Below are positions 25,721 to 38,440 of a stretch of 64,000 nucleotides of DNA, one piece after another. Made by a program: the position numbers and the translations under genes. The notes beneath the pieces are model-generated. The model was not told the DNA's origin. It saw only the letters and a list, made by a program, of their open reading frames with translations, and searched no databases. The number at the start of each line of letters is the position of its first letter. The first letter of the stretch is position 1. Source of the DNA: Begonia masoniana (taxonomy: Eukaryota > Streptophyta > Magnoliopsida > Cucurbitales > Begoniaceae). The DNA lies in contig CM039506.1 in assembly GCA_022432975.1 (NCBI GenBank), positions 12,971,506-13,035,505 of the forward strand, read 5' to 3'.

Positions 25721-26023
25721 GTCACTAAAAAAAAATATCAGTAAAGGTGTTCAATTACAATTTTGAATTTTTTGAATAATTTAAAATAAACTGAGTCTGC
25801 CCCACAATAAATGAGTCGAAGTTCACAAAACAATCATATAAAAATAAGATAGAACAAACTTATATAATCTAATGAAATGTTGTAAAGAAAATAAAACACC
25901 AAACACCTAAAATTTACACTGACGACCAAAGAGAGGAAAATATGAAAACAAAGAGTCTTTCACTGAGAAAAAATAACACTCAAAATAAAAAGAGAGGAGA
26001 ACCTAACACGAAACAACTCCATG
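25721..26023. other. AT-rich spacer, nothing recognised
   Basis: A-rich DNA between the Copia remnant and the hAT-type element. No gene, no clear repeat ends. Confidence 0.4.
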
Positions 26024-26031
26024 GTGAGCAA

Positions 26032-27031
26032 TAGGGGTGAGCAAAAAAACCGAGAACCGAAGAACCGGACCAGAACCGACGGTTTGGTCCGGTTCTGGGC
26101 GGTTTTGCCTTAGAAAATATCAGACATCGGTTTTATTTTTCAAGAACCGCTGTTATTGGTGCGGTTCTCGGTTTTGGTGACACATTTTGTGTAGAACCGG
26201 CCCGGACTGTTAACCTGGCCGCTGAGCGAAGAAAGGCGCTGGCCCGCTGCCCAACCATGCCCTAAAAATCGAACTCAGTTTCTGAGTTCTGACTCTCGCC
26301 TTTCTTCGCTTCGCTCGCGTCCTCGACAGTCGCCTTCCCTGGTTCTTCGCCTCGCCTTGTCTCTCGCAGTCGCCTCGCCGTGTCTCTCGCGCCAGTTGCC
26401 CTCGCCTTCCCTGTTTCTTCGCCTCGCTCGAGTCCTCGACAGTCGCATCGTCGCTCGCCCTTAGAAACTGTTTAGCGGACTTCTCCTTCGATTACAGGTT
26501 AGCCGACTTAGAAACTGTTTTTAGTTTGGGGTACTCTCTCGGATTAACCGAAAGAGTACTGTAATCTGCTATTTTGTTCTGGATTTTGGGGTACTCTCTT
26601 GGTTTAACTGAAAGAGCACCGACCATGTGACTGTTGACTGTTTGATTTGTGCTTGTGCTGGTCCGATTAGTAATTCAGTAATTGATGTTTATGCTTGTGC
26701 TGTGCTTTGTGTTTGTGCTTGTGTTTGCTTTCTAATTCTTCGTCGTCGCCTGTATTTGATTTTGGGGTAGCTGTGGTTGTGGTTGTGTTGACTGTGTTTT
26801 TGGGGTTGTGTTTGCAACTGAATGAAAAAAGAGGGAAAACCCAGTGAAATAAATCAAAAAACCGGGAGGACCAGAACCGGACCAGAACCGAGACCAGAAT
26901 TATGGTTTGGTTTTGGTCCGGTTTTGGGAAAAATTTTATGGTTATTGGTGCAAAAAAATTTAAAACCGAATTTAGTGGTCCAGTCCTAAATTTTTTAAAA
27001 ACCGGACCGAACCGGACCACGATCACCCCTA
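26032..27031. mobile_element. Non-autonomous hAT-type element, copy 1 (1000 bp, TSD GTGAGCAA)
   Basis: The ends are TAGGGGTGA and TCACCCCTA, with a perfect 8-bp duplication GTGAGCAA (26024-26031 and 27032-27039), as expected for the hAT superfamily. Subterminal DNA is packed with CCGGTTCTGG/GGACCAGAACCGG words in both orientations, which probably serve as transposase-binding repeats. The middle (about 26280-26470) holds CTCGCC/GTCGCC-rich text and a pair of GGGGTACTCTC blocks (26528 and 26589). No transposase. A relative in opposite orientation is split at 48964-48976 plus 62282-63220. Confidence 0.9.
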
Positions 27032-27055
27032 GTGAGCAATGCTAGCATAACATAA

Positions 27056-30000
27056 TGTAGCGACCCTTACCCGTATCCTAATTTCCGTATTATTTTTTTT
27101 TATACTTAAAACTTTAAACCTAACGTTCGAGCGAAAATAAAACTTTTAAAATCGAAATCGTGGAAGTTTATGCTTTTAAACCAATTAACAACACCTAAAA
27201 CAATTTAAATAAAACTTAATTAAACAATCGGCCAACGAGGGAGGGACAAAAGGGACATTCGTCCCTGAAAGCAATGGGGCGATCAATCGCCCAAAACAGG
27301 CGATCGATCGCCAGTTTATAAAAACAAAGGGGCGATCGATCGCCCCTCTTTGTGACCATCGATCGCCCCACGATCGATGACCAGACGATCGATCGACCAT
27401 TTTTGGGCTATCAATCGCCACACTCTCTGGATTTTTTCCAGAGAGTGGCAACCAAAGAGGCGATCGATCCCCTCCTTAGGAGATCGATCGCCACCCTCTC
27501 TGGAATCCAAATTCCATGGAGTTTGCCTCCCTCTCCCTTTCTTTCTTTCCTTTCCCTTACATAAACAGTACCCTCAACACTTCTAACTTCATTCTCAACT
27601 ATCACTAAACATACATACTTCTCCACAATACAATTGACATAAACTTGCCCTACGTTCATACGTTCTCCGTAACCTCACCCAAAACCGACTCGAAACGCAA
27701 TTTAAAACGAAGTACATTTTCATGAAAACGAACTGCGTGGATCTGTTTGAAAACCAAATATTTCCTCCTGCTAAAATCACCAGGCAGTTCATAAAAATCT
27801 AGATAAAAACCTTAACAAAACGTTTTATAAACCGTTTGCCTAAATATTTGTACATTGATCTTTCAACTAACAAGAACCAAACATCCTAATATATTTTACT
27901 ATACAGTTTTTCCTACGATCTAACTATCGTGTCCCAAAATACCTTTACATCATTATCCACAGGTCAAAATACGCGTCGACTGCCCAGCACGCTACCACGG
28001 GCATTCTCCTTCAATCTGTACGATCATCTGGTAGAGGAAAATCCTCCTCACCTTGCTCTATGTCACCTACACCATAAAGATACCTATGAGATAAAAATCT
28101 CAGCAAGCTCTACGTAAATACTAATGCATGATCATGTATACTCAATGCTATGAAAACAGTCCATGTCATTTCATATATCAGTACGTGTCAGTCTATGATT
28201 ATCGGAAACGCTCGACAGATAGATAGGGCATGTTCAGCGGTTAGACAGCCTACACCATCTGAAGGGAGGGAAACCCGCTCACCACGGAACGCCAGGTCTG
28301 AACCTCATCCCCGATAACCCCATGTCATGGTTGTTTACTGTGATACTTTACTTGCCTTTACATGCATGTTCTTTTCATGAAATCCGTGCATAAATTCATT
28401 TTCATGACGTTTTTAAACCATGATGCATGAACAATTAAATATAAACATACAAAATGAGTATACCATTAAAACACTACAAATACCATCAAAACACGATAAA
28501 TATCATCAAACCGTCACAACACTCAACCTATAAAAACAACCAAACCTAAACTACCCAACCGAAACAATTAGACGAAACAATGACCAACTCAAACAAGCAA
28601 AGCACCAAAGTATCCTCAACAACAAACTCCGGCTTATGGTGTAGGCCAATCGGCCACAGTAAGTCACGAGAACTTACCTCGCGTCCGTCGCAACTCTAGC
28701 TCCGTCCACGAGCGTTGTTCACCTAAGGCAAATTAACCATAATTGTCGTTAATACGAGTTTAAGCCGTTAAACGTCCAAATTTAACGAAACCTTAACTAA
28801 GTAAATTTTTCTAAAATTCTAACTTAGTTCAATGAGGTATTTTACCGAGCAACTCGTGCTCGTAAATTTCTAAACTCCATTGATGGAGGTTCTCAAGCTC
28901 CAAATATTAGATTTTCAACCTAAACACCGTATACACTCTAGATTTCGTCCAATAACGTTTAATACGTTCAATATATCCACAAACACGATAAACTTATAAA
29001 TCTCGAACCCTAAATCACGATTTTAACGAAACCCTAAACGAAACCCTAAACGTATAACTCCACGAAAACCTAAAACTAAAGCTTGAAAACTGTAGATTCA
29101 TACCTAGGGTTGCAAGACGAGAGGAAATCGCAAAGAATCGAGACGATCAGAGAGGAGATCGGTCGCCGGAATGGAGAACGCCGTGAGGGAGAAAGAGATC
29201 GCTGAAGGAGAGAGGAGAGAAAATAGGAGAGAAATCGTGAAGGGTTGCTGGAGAAGAAGAAAACTTTGTTTTTAATTAAAATTTAGGTTGGCACAATGAG
29301 GTATTTTACCGAGCAACTCGTGCTCGTAAATTTCTAAACTCCATTGATGGAGGTTCTCAAGCTCCAAATATTAGATTTTCAACCTAAACACCGTATACAC
29401 TCTAGATTTCGTCCAATAACGTTTAATACGTTCAATATATCCACAAACACGATAAACTTATAAATCTCGAACCCTAAATCACGATTTTAACGAAACCTTA
29501 ACTAAGTAAATTTTTCTAAAATTCTAACTTAGTTCAATGAGGTATTTTACCGAGCAACTCGTGCTCGTAAATTTCTAAACTCCATTGATGGAGGTTCTCA
29601 AGCTCCAAATATTAGATTTTCAACCTAAACACCGTATACACTCTAGATTTCGTCCAATAACGTTTAATACGTTCAATATATCCACAAACACGATAAACTT
29701 ATAAATCTCGAACCCTAAATCACGATTTTAACGAAACCCTAAATCACGATTTTAACGAAACCTTAACTAAGTAAATTTTTCTAAAATTCTAACTTAGTTC
29801 AATGAGGTATTTTACCGAGCAACTCGTGCTCGTAAATTTCTAAACTCCATTGATGGAGGTTCTCAAGCTCCAAATATTAGATTTTCAACCTAAACACCGT
29901 ATACACTCTAGATTTCGTCCAATAACGTTTAATACGTTCAATATATCCACAAACACGATAAACTTATAAATCTCGAACCCTAAATCACGATTTTAACGAA

Positions 30001-30298
30001 ACCTTAACTAAGTAAATTTTTCTAAAATTCTAACTTAGTTCAATGAGGTATTTTACCGAGCAACTCGTGCTCGTAAATTTCTAAACTCCATTGATGGAGG
30101 TTCTCAAGCTCCAAATATTAGATTTTCAACCTAAACACCGTATACACTCTAGATTTCGTCCAATAACGTTTAATACGTTCAATATATCCACAAACACGAT
30201 AAACTTATAAATCTCGAACCCTAAATCACGATTTTAACGAAACCTTAACTAAGTAAATTTTTCTAAAATTCTAACTTAGTTCAATGAGGTATTTGATG
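27056..30298 (-). mobile_element. Truncated LTR D with internal tandem array
   Basis: The 3' end of a minus-strand LTR of the A/C/E family starts at 27056 (TGTAGCGACCC on the plus strand). The palindrome module lies at about 27280-27520 (GGGCGATCGATCGCC units and two CTCTCTGGA stems). The 45-nt micro-exon is 28722-28678, bounded by CCTTAG and GTAAGT. From about 28790 the LTR runs into a tandem array of its own U3-proximal sequence. The expected 5' end (TGTAACACC) and the distal target duplication are missing, so the copy is incomplete. Confidence 0.75.
28790..30298. repeat. 241-bp tandem repeat inside LTR D
   Basis: The word AATGAGGTATTTTACCGAGC recurs at 28831, 29295, 29536, 29801 and 30042, and begins again at 30283. 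Spacings of 241, 265, 241 and 241 follow a first interval of 464 that contains ordinary LTR sequence. The 265 interval has a 24-bp internal duplication of CCCTAAATCACGATTTTAACGAAA-type text. Units are almost identical, pointing to recent unequal exchange or replication slippage. The array stops abruptly at about 30294. Confidence 0.9.
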
Positions 30299-30323
30299 GA
30301 AGCACACATCGGAAGACGCAACA

Positions 30324-32857
30324 TGTAACGACCCTTACCCGTTCCTAATATTACCGTATAAATTTTTTATTTTTTTCTTTTTCTTTTATAACTAATAAAC
30401 TTTAAACTTAACGTTTAAGCGGAAAATTATTTGAAAACCTTTTTAATAAAACGTATTTAAGGTAAAGAGAACTAAAAAAAAAAACAATTTAAATTAAAAC
30501 CATTTATTTTTATTTTTATTTATTATTATATTATATTATATTATATTATATTTTATTATTATTATTTTTTCTCTATACTATTCACGTGAACAGTAACTTA
30601 CTGTTCACGTGAACAGCGATTGATCGCCCCTTTTTGGGCGATCAATCGCCCAACTCATTGGAAATTTTTTCCAGAGAGCGTGCTTCTATTTTGAACGGCG
30701 ATTGGTCGCCCCTTTTTAGGCGATCAATCGCCCAGCTCTCTGGAAATTTTTTTTTTCCCAGAGAGCTTGCTTCCCTTTCCCTGCACATTTCTCCTATACT
30801 TCTCTTTCAATTTTTCTCCATTCCTCCTTCAACTTTCAATACAATTTATCCTATCAAAACACTTCAACATCAATTTACATTCTAAAACATTTAACATAAA
30901 ATCACTCATTCACATCCTTCATTTTACCCATTACTGTAAGTACGATTCAAAACGTTTAAAACGAAGTAAATTTCCTGAAAACGAATCGCGTGGATCCGTT
31001 TAAAACTAAACGTTTTCTCCTGTTAAAATTACCAAGTAGTTCCATAAAGCTTAAATAAAAACTTTAACAAAACGTTTTGTAAAACAGTTTACCAAAACAT
31101 CTATGCATCATTCAGTCAGTTAACCAGAACCAAACATCCTAAAATGTATCAACTATACAATTAAACTATCTAATCCACCCTTAACCCAAAATCACCCAAA
31201 CATCCTCAAAACACATACTTACATCCCCACGGGTCAGGTTAAGCATCGACTGCGCCAACGCACCCCTGCGAGCCATCCTCCGTCAACTGCGTCACTCCTC
31301 AGGTGGAGGGATCTCATCCTCGCCTATGTCAAGATCACTTACACCATACAGACACCCTATGAGCTAAAGGCTCAGTAAGTTTCGTAAATGTAAATGCATG
31401 CTGTGCAGATGAGTTTCAGAAATCATGCAACATTTTTTTATCATTACGTCGCAGACATATTGTCACCGAGATATCAGCCCGCTAAAAGGAAAAGATTCAT
31501 CCCGCGGTCGGACAACCCTTTCTATCTAGCGGAGGGGGGTACATGCTCACACAAACAACAACCATGCCTGAGCCCCACCTCGCGTGACCAGATAACAAAT
31601 TACGTAGATTCATTTAGTTCAGGCGATGTGATATTGTGACAGACCCCTTTGTGCCTACACAATAGATCAATAGCCCACTTTCAGGCCACATCTCTTTTCA
31701 TGAAAACATCGTGCGAAAGTTCATTTTCTATGTTCTTTTAAAAAACCATGATGCGTGAACACGTGCATAACATAACATTCAATAATATACCATCAAGACA
31801 ACAAAAACATAATCTACATTCTACATATATACCATCAAGATAATAAAAACGCATAACCTATAAAAGAACTAATCTTAACTACCCGACCAAAGTATATAAA
31901 CAAACAATTCACCAATGATCCTCGACGCGACATCGACGTACGGTGTAGGCCAATCGGCCCTAGTAAGTCACGAGAACTTACCTGTCGTCCGTAGCACACC
32001 CGGCACTTTGTTTCGAGCTTTGTCACCTAAGTCAATCCATAACATTTATTAATTTTAACTTCGTCCAGTTCATGAAATTCTAAAATGGAAATCATAAACT
32101 CGTACAAGAATCGTAAACTCCAGCTAAACTCGAATTAGCTTTATATTCTGACCAAATTCAGAAATTCATATCTAATCCAATACTCGTCCGATTTCGACCT
32201 TTCAAAATACTACGGACACCTTATGACGTCTAGATTCTAAAAGCATAATCTATTTACCCAAAACGACACCACCACACAGTCGAATTTAGCAGAAACCGAA
32301 CCTGCTTTGTTCAAAACTAAATTCCCAAATTTATTAAACTTCCACCAATATTCAAAAATTCGTAACAATTCCAACTTAAATCCAAATTCGATGATTCAAA
32401 CGTTTATAGGTCACTCATAACGTCTACTTTAGCATGCTATAAACCATTATCGAGTCAGAACCCATGATAAATCTCAGAAATTCGGAGCCCAATTATGCAG
32501 TACAACGATATTTATATTACTAACGGGCATTCATGATTTCTCACTTCCAATTCATTCAAAACTCAATCATTGTAAACCATAAACATTAAAAAATCCAACA
32601 ATACATCCAAATCTCAAAACCCTAAATCTCAAATCCACAAATTTCTCCTCGACTCTAACCCTAAACTGAAAACCAAACATACAAACCATACAAACTCACC
32701 TTAATTGTTGAAATAGAGGAAATGAACGACGAAAATCGGAGGAGAAAACTCCGTCGTCGGTGGCGTCGGCGTGCACAACCAGGAGGGAGAAGAAAACTTC
32801 TCTGGAAGTTTTCGTGGGAGAAGAAAAGCAGGGGAGGTTTTGTTTTATATAAAAAAT

Positions 32858-32913
<56 letters not shown>

Positions 32914-33138
32914 CTAATTACTATATATCGCCCTCAATCTTTAATATTTTAACCTAATGGTTATTTAATCCGTTTTCGGCCAGATTATTATAAATCCAAC
33001 ATTCCGGATTGCCTCAAAATAATTTCTTTGTTACCCGCGTAAATTTTCTGCTCTCGATTCCGACTACAACTCAGCCGTTTAACGACACGCAAATAATAAA
33101 TAAAGAAAATCGTATAAACAAAAATTCTGGTTGTTACA
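30324..33138 (-). mobile_element. Solo LTR E (2815 bp, TSD CAACA)
   Basis: Minus-strand LTR with its 3' end at 30324 and 5' end (TGTAACAACC) at 33138, flanked by perfect CAACA duplications (30319-30323 and 33139-33143). The palindrome module at about 30617-30770 has GGGCGATCAATCGCCC units and two CTCTGGAAA/TTTCCAGAG stems. The 45-nt micro-exon is 32026-31982. The first-exon donor AAG|GTGAGT is near 32699. Its 5' part carries an (AAT)n microsatellite at about 32862-32913 and its 3' part an (ATATT)n run at about 30525-30555. Confidence 0.88.
32862..32913. repeat. (AAT)n microsatellite
   Basis: About 17 AAT/TAA units inside solo LTR E. The poly-asparagine open frame covering it is not a gene. 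Confidence 0.95.
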
Positions 33139-33143
33139 CAACA

Positions 33144-34660
33144 TGAGAAAGACAACAAGATATGGATGCAAAATATCTTGAACTATTTTGTGAGGCAATT
33201 TTGATGGCAAATTTAAATTAAACGGGGGAGGAATATAACACCTGAAATTTTTTATATAGCTAGCATGATTAGTAAGGACATCTTAAGTTTGTTAATTTTG
33301 TTGCTAATGATACGTGTGGAAAGAGAATTTGTTGTCATAAAGTTTAAAGATGCAATGATATTGTTAATTGAGCAAAAATATGAAATTGAAGGAAAGATTA
33401 AGGGAATATTTCAAAGCGGTTGACCCTATAAACAATAATTGGTCGACACTTTCCCTGGGAATTGCAATGAGCAAAAAAATAATAAGGTTGAAGTGTCGAC
33501 CAAACGAAGGAGCAATCGACCAGATCGAGAAAACGAACGAGCAGATGAAGGATGACGTTCACGTGTTCTGTGTCGACTTGCTGTCGACCTAATATTAATG
33601 AGCGGTCGATCAGTACCATGAGAAATAGGATATATGTATGAAAACCGTAACCTTAAAATATATTATTTTGTTCCATATCCGCGAGCCACCTTCCAACCTG
33701 TTTTTAGCTTTGTCAAGGTAAGCCTATTTCACGTCAAAATTAAGTAGGCAATGATCCCTGAATGATCATAAGAATTAGAAGATAGTGATTAGGGTTTTCA
33801 AGATCGTCTTCTATCGTATACTAGTATGCATGAATCTTCGTGGTTAGGTTGATTCAAAGCAAAGTTTGATAATTGCAAGCGACCATTATAGTGTGAAGGC
33901 TTCAAGGTAAGAGATGTTTTGTGTGCGTGTGACCTTTTGGCTTACATTACAAAGTTCTAGATTATTTCTCTACATTTCATCGATACTTGAGAGCGTATTT
34001 TATTTTGATATTCATGATGATGTTGATTGAGATATTTTATAAGATGTTTTATAATTATTCAAAGAATTGTTTATTGGTGATGTGTTATTCCAGGATATGT
34101 CATGGTCTTTTAATTTGATATTAATTGTTATTGATGATAGAACTATGTGATGATTGCATGATAATGAATGAACTGTTATTGAGATCGTAGATTGATAATA
34201 TATTTCTATGTCATGCATAGCCTGATTATACGTATGTTCATATGTTCATATGGTCATGAAACTATTTTCATTAAAAAAGATTAGAAGACTGATCTAATGT
34301 ACATAACTAATTGTTGTGGGGAGGAATTGAGTTGGCTCTCCCGTGAGATGTGAACCAAATGTTGTACTCTCCTATCCTTTAGAGTGAATTACTCTTGATA
34401 ACTGGACTTAGGCTTGAACACAGTTTCGTTTGGTATGAGTTCTGGACTGAACTGAACCGAATTGTTTGGTTTTCGGTTAAGGTTTGGGACCGAAAATGGA
34501 CCGACTCATTGAAAGAACTGAACTGAGTGATTTGGTTCGGTTTGGATCAGGTTTGGTTCCTAAACCAGAAGAAAAGGCCGAAAAAAGAAAAACTATCGAC
34601 TCAATCTGCCTTGAAGGCTATGTACAGGAAGAGACAAATCTGAAGAAAAGTCTAATTAGA
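33144..34660. other. Intergenic DNA with a GTCGACC-type LTR-like piece
   Basis: About 33240-33610 has the words GGTCGACACTT, GTGTCGACC and GTCGACTTGCTGTCGACC, like the LTR-like host sequences at 13058, 16606 and 45057. The rest is AT-rich. About 34430-34560 has repeated GGTTCGGTTTGG/CTGAACTGAACCG text of hAT-subterminal flavour. No gene seen. Confidence 0.4.
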
Positions 34661-34723
34661 TAAAGAGATGAATCAAATTACTAGATGGAAAAACTGCTTT
34701 CCAAAATATTCCCCATTTCATGT

Positions 34724-34988
34724 TCATAAGAAAAACTTTGTACTAGAAAGACCTCTAAAAGAAAGCAATAGATGCGTCACTCTGTTGCCGCCATTAACGG
34801 CGGAATCGCAAGCTACCCCTTCCCAGGTAAAGCAATTGGTAGAAGGAGACCAGTCCAACGAAGAATCAAGTGAAGTAAAATTCAAAAGAGACAAGAGAGT
34901 CACGATCAGACTGATCGCAGGAGGCAAAAAGATGAAGTGGGTATGCAAGAAGTATCAGTAGCAACAAGAAACAACAGTCGGAGCTCAT
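34724..34988 (-). pseudogene. LRR receptor-like kinase N-terminal fragment (PSY1R-like)
   Basis: On the minus strand ATG at 34988 begins a signal peptide-like stretch (CCFLLLLILLAYPLHLF) followed by SCDQSDRDSLVSF. After a frame shift near 34870, SSLDWSPSTNCFTWEGVACD and RVTHLLLSFRGLSS follow. This is the LRRNT cap and start of the first repeat of plant LRR receptor kinases; the CDQ.DRDSL and CFTWEGVACD blocks are closest, from memory, to tyrosine-sulfated glycopeptide receptor PSY1R. The reading frame ends soon after and no later LRR or kinase is present, so it is a truncated pseudogene. Solo LTR F sits 15 bp upstream of the ATG. Confidence 0.65.
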
Positions 34989-35002
34989 TTTTCATCTCTA
35001 GT

Positions 35003-37412
35003 TGTGACGACCCCCGACCCGATCAGGGTCTAAAAGCCGTCACTCCGGGACATTTAACAGAAAACGGGCACATTTTTTTTTTGAACAGAACATAACAGAC
35101 AGGGCTTAAAAAAACAAACCCTTAAAACTTTTTAGAGGGAGAAGACGTTCTCTGGATTCGAAAGTAAAACAAAAAGTAGTTAAAGTCGGAAGGCAGAATA
35201 AATGACAGAAGAAAACAGATGACACTGGATAACAGAAGAAAAGCAGAAAGAAATGAAAAAAAAAGTAAATAAACCGGGGCGGAAGATGTTGGCAGAAAAT
35301 ATAATAAACCGGGGCGGAAGATGTAAATGTGAACAATACAATGGTGGATATAATAAGACAAAAGTGAACAGTGATCGGTGGATAAAAACGTGAACAGTGA
35401 TCGGTGGATAAAAATGTGAACAGTGATCGGTGGATAAAAATGTGAATAGTGATCGGTGGATGTAGGCAAAAATGAACAGTGACCGGTGGATGTAGGCAAA
35501 AATGAACAGTGACCGGTGGACGTAGGCAAAAATGAACAGTGACCTGTGGATGTAGGCAAAAATGAACAGTAAACAGCGGTGGACATAAATTATAAGGCAA
35601 CGGTGGATGAAGTTTTAAAGAGAAATAAGCAGCGGTGGATGTAGGCAAAAATGAACAGTGATCGGCAGATGTAGGCAAAAATGAACAGTGACCGGTGGAC
35701 GTAGGCAAAAATGAACCGTGACCAGTGGACGTAGGCAAAAATGAACAGTGACCGGTGGACGTAGGCAAAAATGAACAGTGACCGGTGGACGTAGGCAAAA
35801 ATAAACAGTGAACAGCGGTGGACATAAATTATAAGGCAATGGTGGATGAAATTTTAAAGCAGCGGAGGATGCAATCGGAAGACATAGTTTTAAAAGCAGA
35901 ATTTGACAACTCTTTAACAGGAAGACATACCAACAAGGAGCAGAAAAAACAGAAAACATAAAAATCTAAGATTCTCAAACCAATTCAAAACATGGTTCTC
36001 GAACACAACAGAGGGCATAACAGAAACTTAAGAAGAATTACACTGCATGGATAGCTCTAAAACCAGAGACCATCCATGCACAAACTATCAGAAAATATTC
36101 CAAACAATTCCAAAATACTTCAGAATGTAATTCAACTGTCAAATACAGAGGTTTTAAACATCAATACAGAATCCATACGTTGTTTTTAAATCTCAGAAAC
36201 TATACAGAACTTGACATATATTTCCAGAATTTTCCCAAAACAGAAGTTTTTAAAACATACACAAAACACAGAACTTAAAACTTTACTCTTTCAGTCAGGA
36301 ATATGTCTGGCTACCACAACCATCCCCGAGAGCTCGTGCCACCAGCCACCTACTCATCAGACTGAGGCACAAAGTCCTCATTTTCGGGTTCAGTACCTAC
36401 ATCAGAGAGTTCACCTATGAGTCTAAAACTCAGTAAGAACATAATACATATGCAGTGATGTAAAATGCTATGCATGCGGTTTTCAGAATACAGTGACAGA
36501 ACATTTCATTACGTTTCAGTGGCAGAGGGATAGTAATACAGAACAGAACAGGAGACAGATCTGGGGCCAGTCCCCATCCCGCACTTAACCGGTATATTAC
36601 AGACAGTCAGATTTTATCTTTCTTAGTTTCAAACCGTGTACAAAAAATAGTTTTGCATGAACTTTCAGTAAAACGTGTATGCATGAACTTTCACAGTGCT
36701 TAACTTGAAACAACAGTTAACAGAATAATACAACAGAATCTAGAGAGAAAACAGATAACTCAGAACTTAACTCTAACTTTCTCTACCCGAAACCTCCCGA
36801 CAGAAGAAAAACCTAGAGTCTCCGTGATGTAGGGCCTTAAGGGCCAACCTACGGATATGAACTTACTTGTGGTCCGAAATGCAACAAGCTTGAACGTACG
36901 AGCACTGTGGTTCACGAACCTATAGCATGCATAAACGGACATTAACCCAAAACATCACGAAACTAGCAAATAAATAAATTAAAAAAAATCGTTTTCTATC
37001 TAAGATGATTACCTTAGACCGAAAAGCAGGAGGAAAATCAGAGAAGGAAGAAACTCCTCGCGTTGGTTTTCTTCAACCAAAAGAGAGAAGCAGAGAGGGA
37101 AATGAGAGAAAGCAAAGAGGAAAAAGTCTCACGTAGGAGGAAGAGAAGGAAATGGAATACATGGCTTGTCTTCTTCCACAAGTTTGCCAAGTGTCAATCA
37201 TCCATTTGATTTCTCCCACCAACCTTAATTTCTTCCTAATTTGCCCTTCCATTGGTTTTAAACTTAGTGTTTTGTTTAGTTACACATTAGTTTGCTTCGC
37301 GCCACACTAAACGCTCCAAAATTTACAATAAAATAGTTTCTGTATTTATGGCCATTTAAATCCATACAACAATTCAACAGATTATTACATGGCAAAAATG
37401 CCGGGTGTTACA
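35003..37412 (-). mobile_element. Solo LTR F (2410 bp, TSD CTAGT)
   Basis: Minus-strand LTR with its 3' end at 35003 and 5' end TGTAACACCCGG at 37412; perfect CTAGT duplications at 34998-35002 and 37413-37417. It is a more distant subfamily than A/C/D/E. Its repeat module (about 35340-35830) is a direct array of about 30-bp units with the core AACAGTGACCGGTGGACGTA. The micro-exon is 53 nt here (36919-36867, TATAG to GTAAGT), and the neighbouring intron hairpin reads GGCCTTAAGGGCC. The first-exon donor is CTAAG|GTAATC near 37013. The 239-codon frame across the array is a repeat translation. Confidence 0.87.
35340..35830. repeat. 30-bp tandem repeats in LTR F
   Basis: Roughly a dozen units built on GTAGGCAAAAATGAACAGTGACCGG, with a shorter variant (GTGAACAGTGATCGGTGGATAAAAAT) at the left and two longer units containing GGACATAAATTATAAGGCAA. 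The ACCGGT core is self-complementary. Translation gives Cys/His/Pro repeats on the minus strand that I do not treat as protein. Confidence 0.9.
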
Positions 37413-38440
37413 CTAGTCCTGTGGTCTGAGTAAAAATGGGTATGGCAGAAAACACCATTTTAGCTCAAAAATGGCAGATGAAGAAAGAGAGAGAGAGAGA
37501 GAGATGAAGTCCACCAGTATACCATACAAAAATAAAAGGTTCCAATTAAGTTCCCATAAGTTGAAGATTGATTTCTCTTCTAGAATTTCATACAAGGAAA
37601 CCAGAAAATGACATTAATGGGTAAGCTTTAAGGGCTACTGATGATGGCGAACGGTGGATTTTTTTTTTTGAAGATTCAACCAACAACGTGATTTAGGGCT
37701 GATTTTAGGGTTAATTCGGTTTTGCAGGTAACTCGAATGCAAAGGTGTTTGCATAAAACCAAACCGACCCAAAAACCTCAGTTTGGTTTGGGGCCATGGG
37801 TCGGTTCGGTTTGGCCACCCCTGATTGAACTGGTAAGTGAAAGAAAAGAAAAAATGAAGATAAACAAGAAACATATGTTTTTACGAAATTGCATATCATG
37901 CACATGTCATTTATGCTTCTCTTACTAAGTGTTAGATTCATAGATAAACTTTGTAATTTAGGTTAGGATAATATTGATATGAACTTTGTATCATGCACAT
38001 GTCATTTATCCTTCTCTTACTGAGTGTTAGATTTATAGATGAACTTTGTAATTTAGGTAGAATAATATTGATATGATTAATGAATGAAACAAATGAAAGA
38101 TGCAGTTGAAGAGGTGCTCTCAGGGGCGAGGCTACATAGTTGTTAGTGCAATATTGACCAAGAAATGAATAAGAAGAATGATATTTGAAAAAGAATTTCA
38201 AATTTATAAGTTTTATTTTTACTAAGTTTAGTTTCAATTATAAATTGCATTATTAAATATTTTTTTAAATGATCATACAGACTATTTATTCATCTTATAT
38301 TAAAGTTTTAAATTGGGATGGTCTGAAAGTCTTTCGCTGTTCACCTTAACATAAAAGCATGACACTTGTTTCTTTTATGTTTCAACAAAAATAAACGACT
38401 TAAAGTTAAAAGTAGAAATAGTACACTACGATGCGTTACA
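37413..38440 (+). other. Intergenic DNA grading into a 5' Gypsy LTR
   Basis: Contains a (GA)n run at about 37485-37504, hAT-like GGTTCGGTTTGG text at 37730-37830, and a tandem duplication of a 95-bp unit beginning TCATGCACATGTCATTTAT (37896-37990 and 37991-38076). The right end reads GCGTTACA at 38433-38440 directly before a primer-binding site, so the last part must be the 5' LTR of the Gypsy element that follows; its left end is not found. Confidence 0.45.
37896..38076 (+). repeat. Two-copy tandem duplication, about 90 bp units
   Basis: Both units run TCATGCACATGTCATTTAT...CTTCTCTTACT(A/G)AGTGTTAGATT...GAACTTTGTA...AATATTGATATGA, with scattered differences and one short deletion in the second. 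Confidence 0.85.

Noticed and set aside
32722..32952. Frame with a poly-Asn tract
   Set aside because: Produced by the (AAT)n microsatellite in solo LTR E.
35106..35959. 239-, 154- and 114-codon Cys/His/Pro-repeat frames on the minus strand
   Set aside because: They follow the 30-bp repeats of LTR F in overlapping frames; there is no unique domain.
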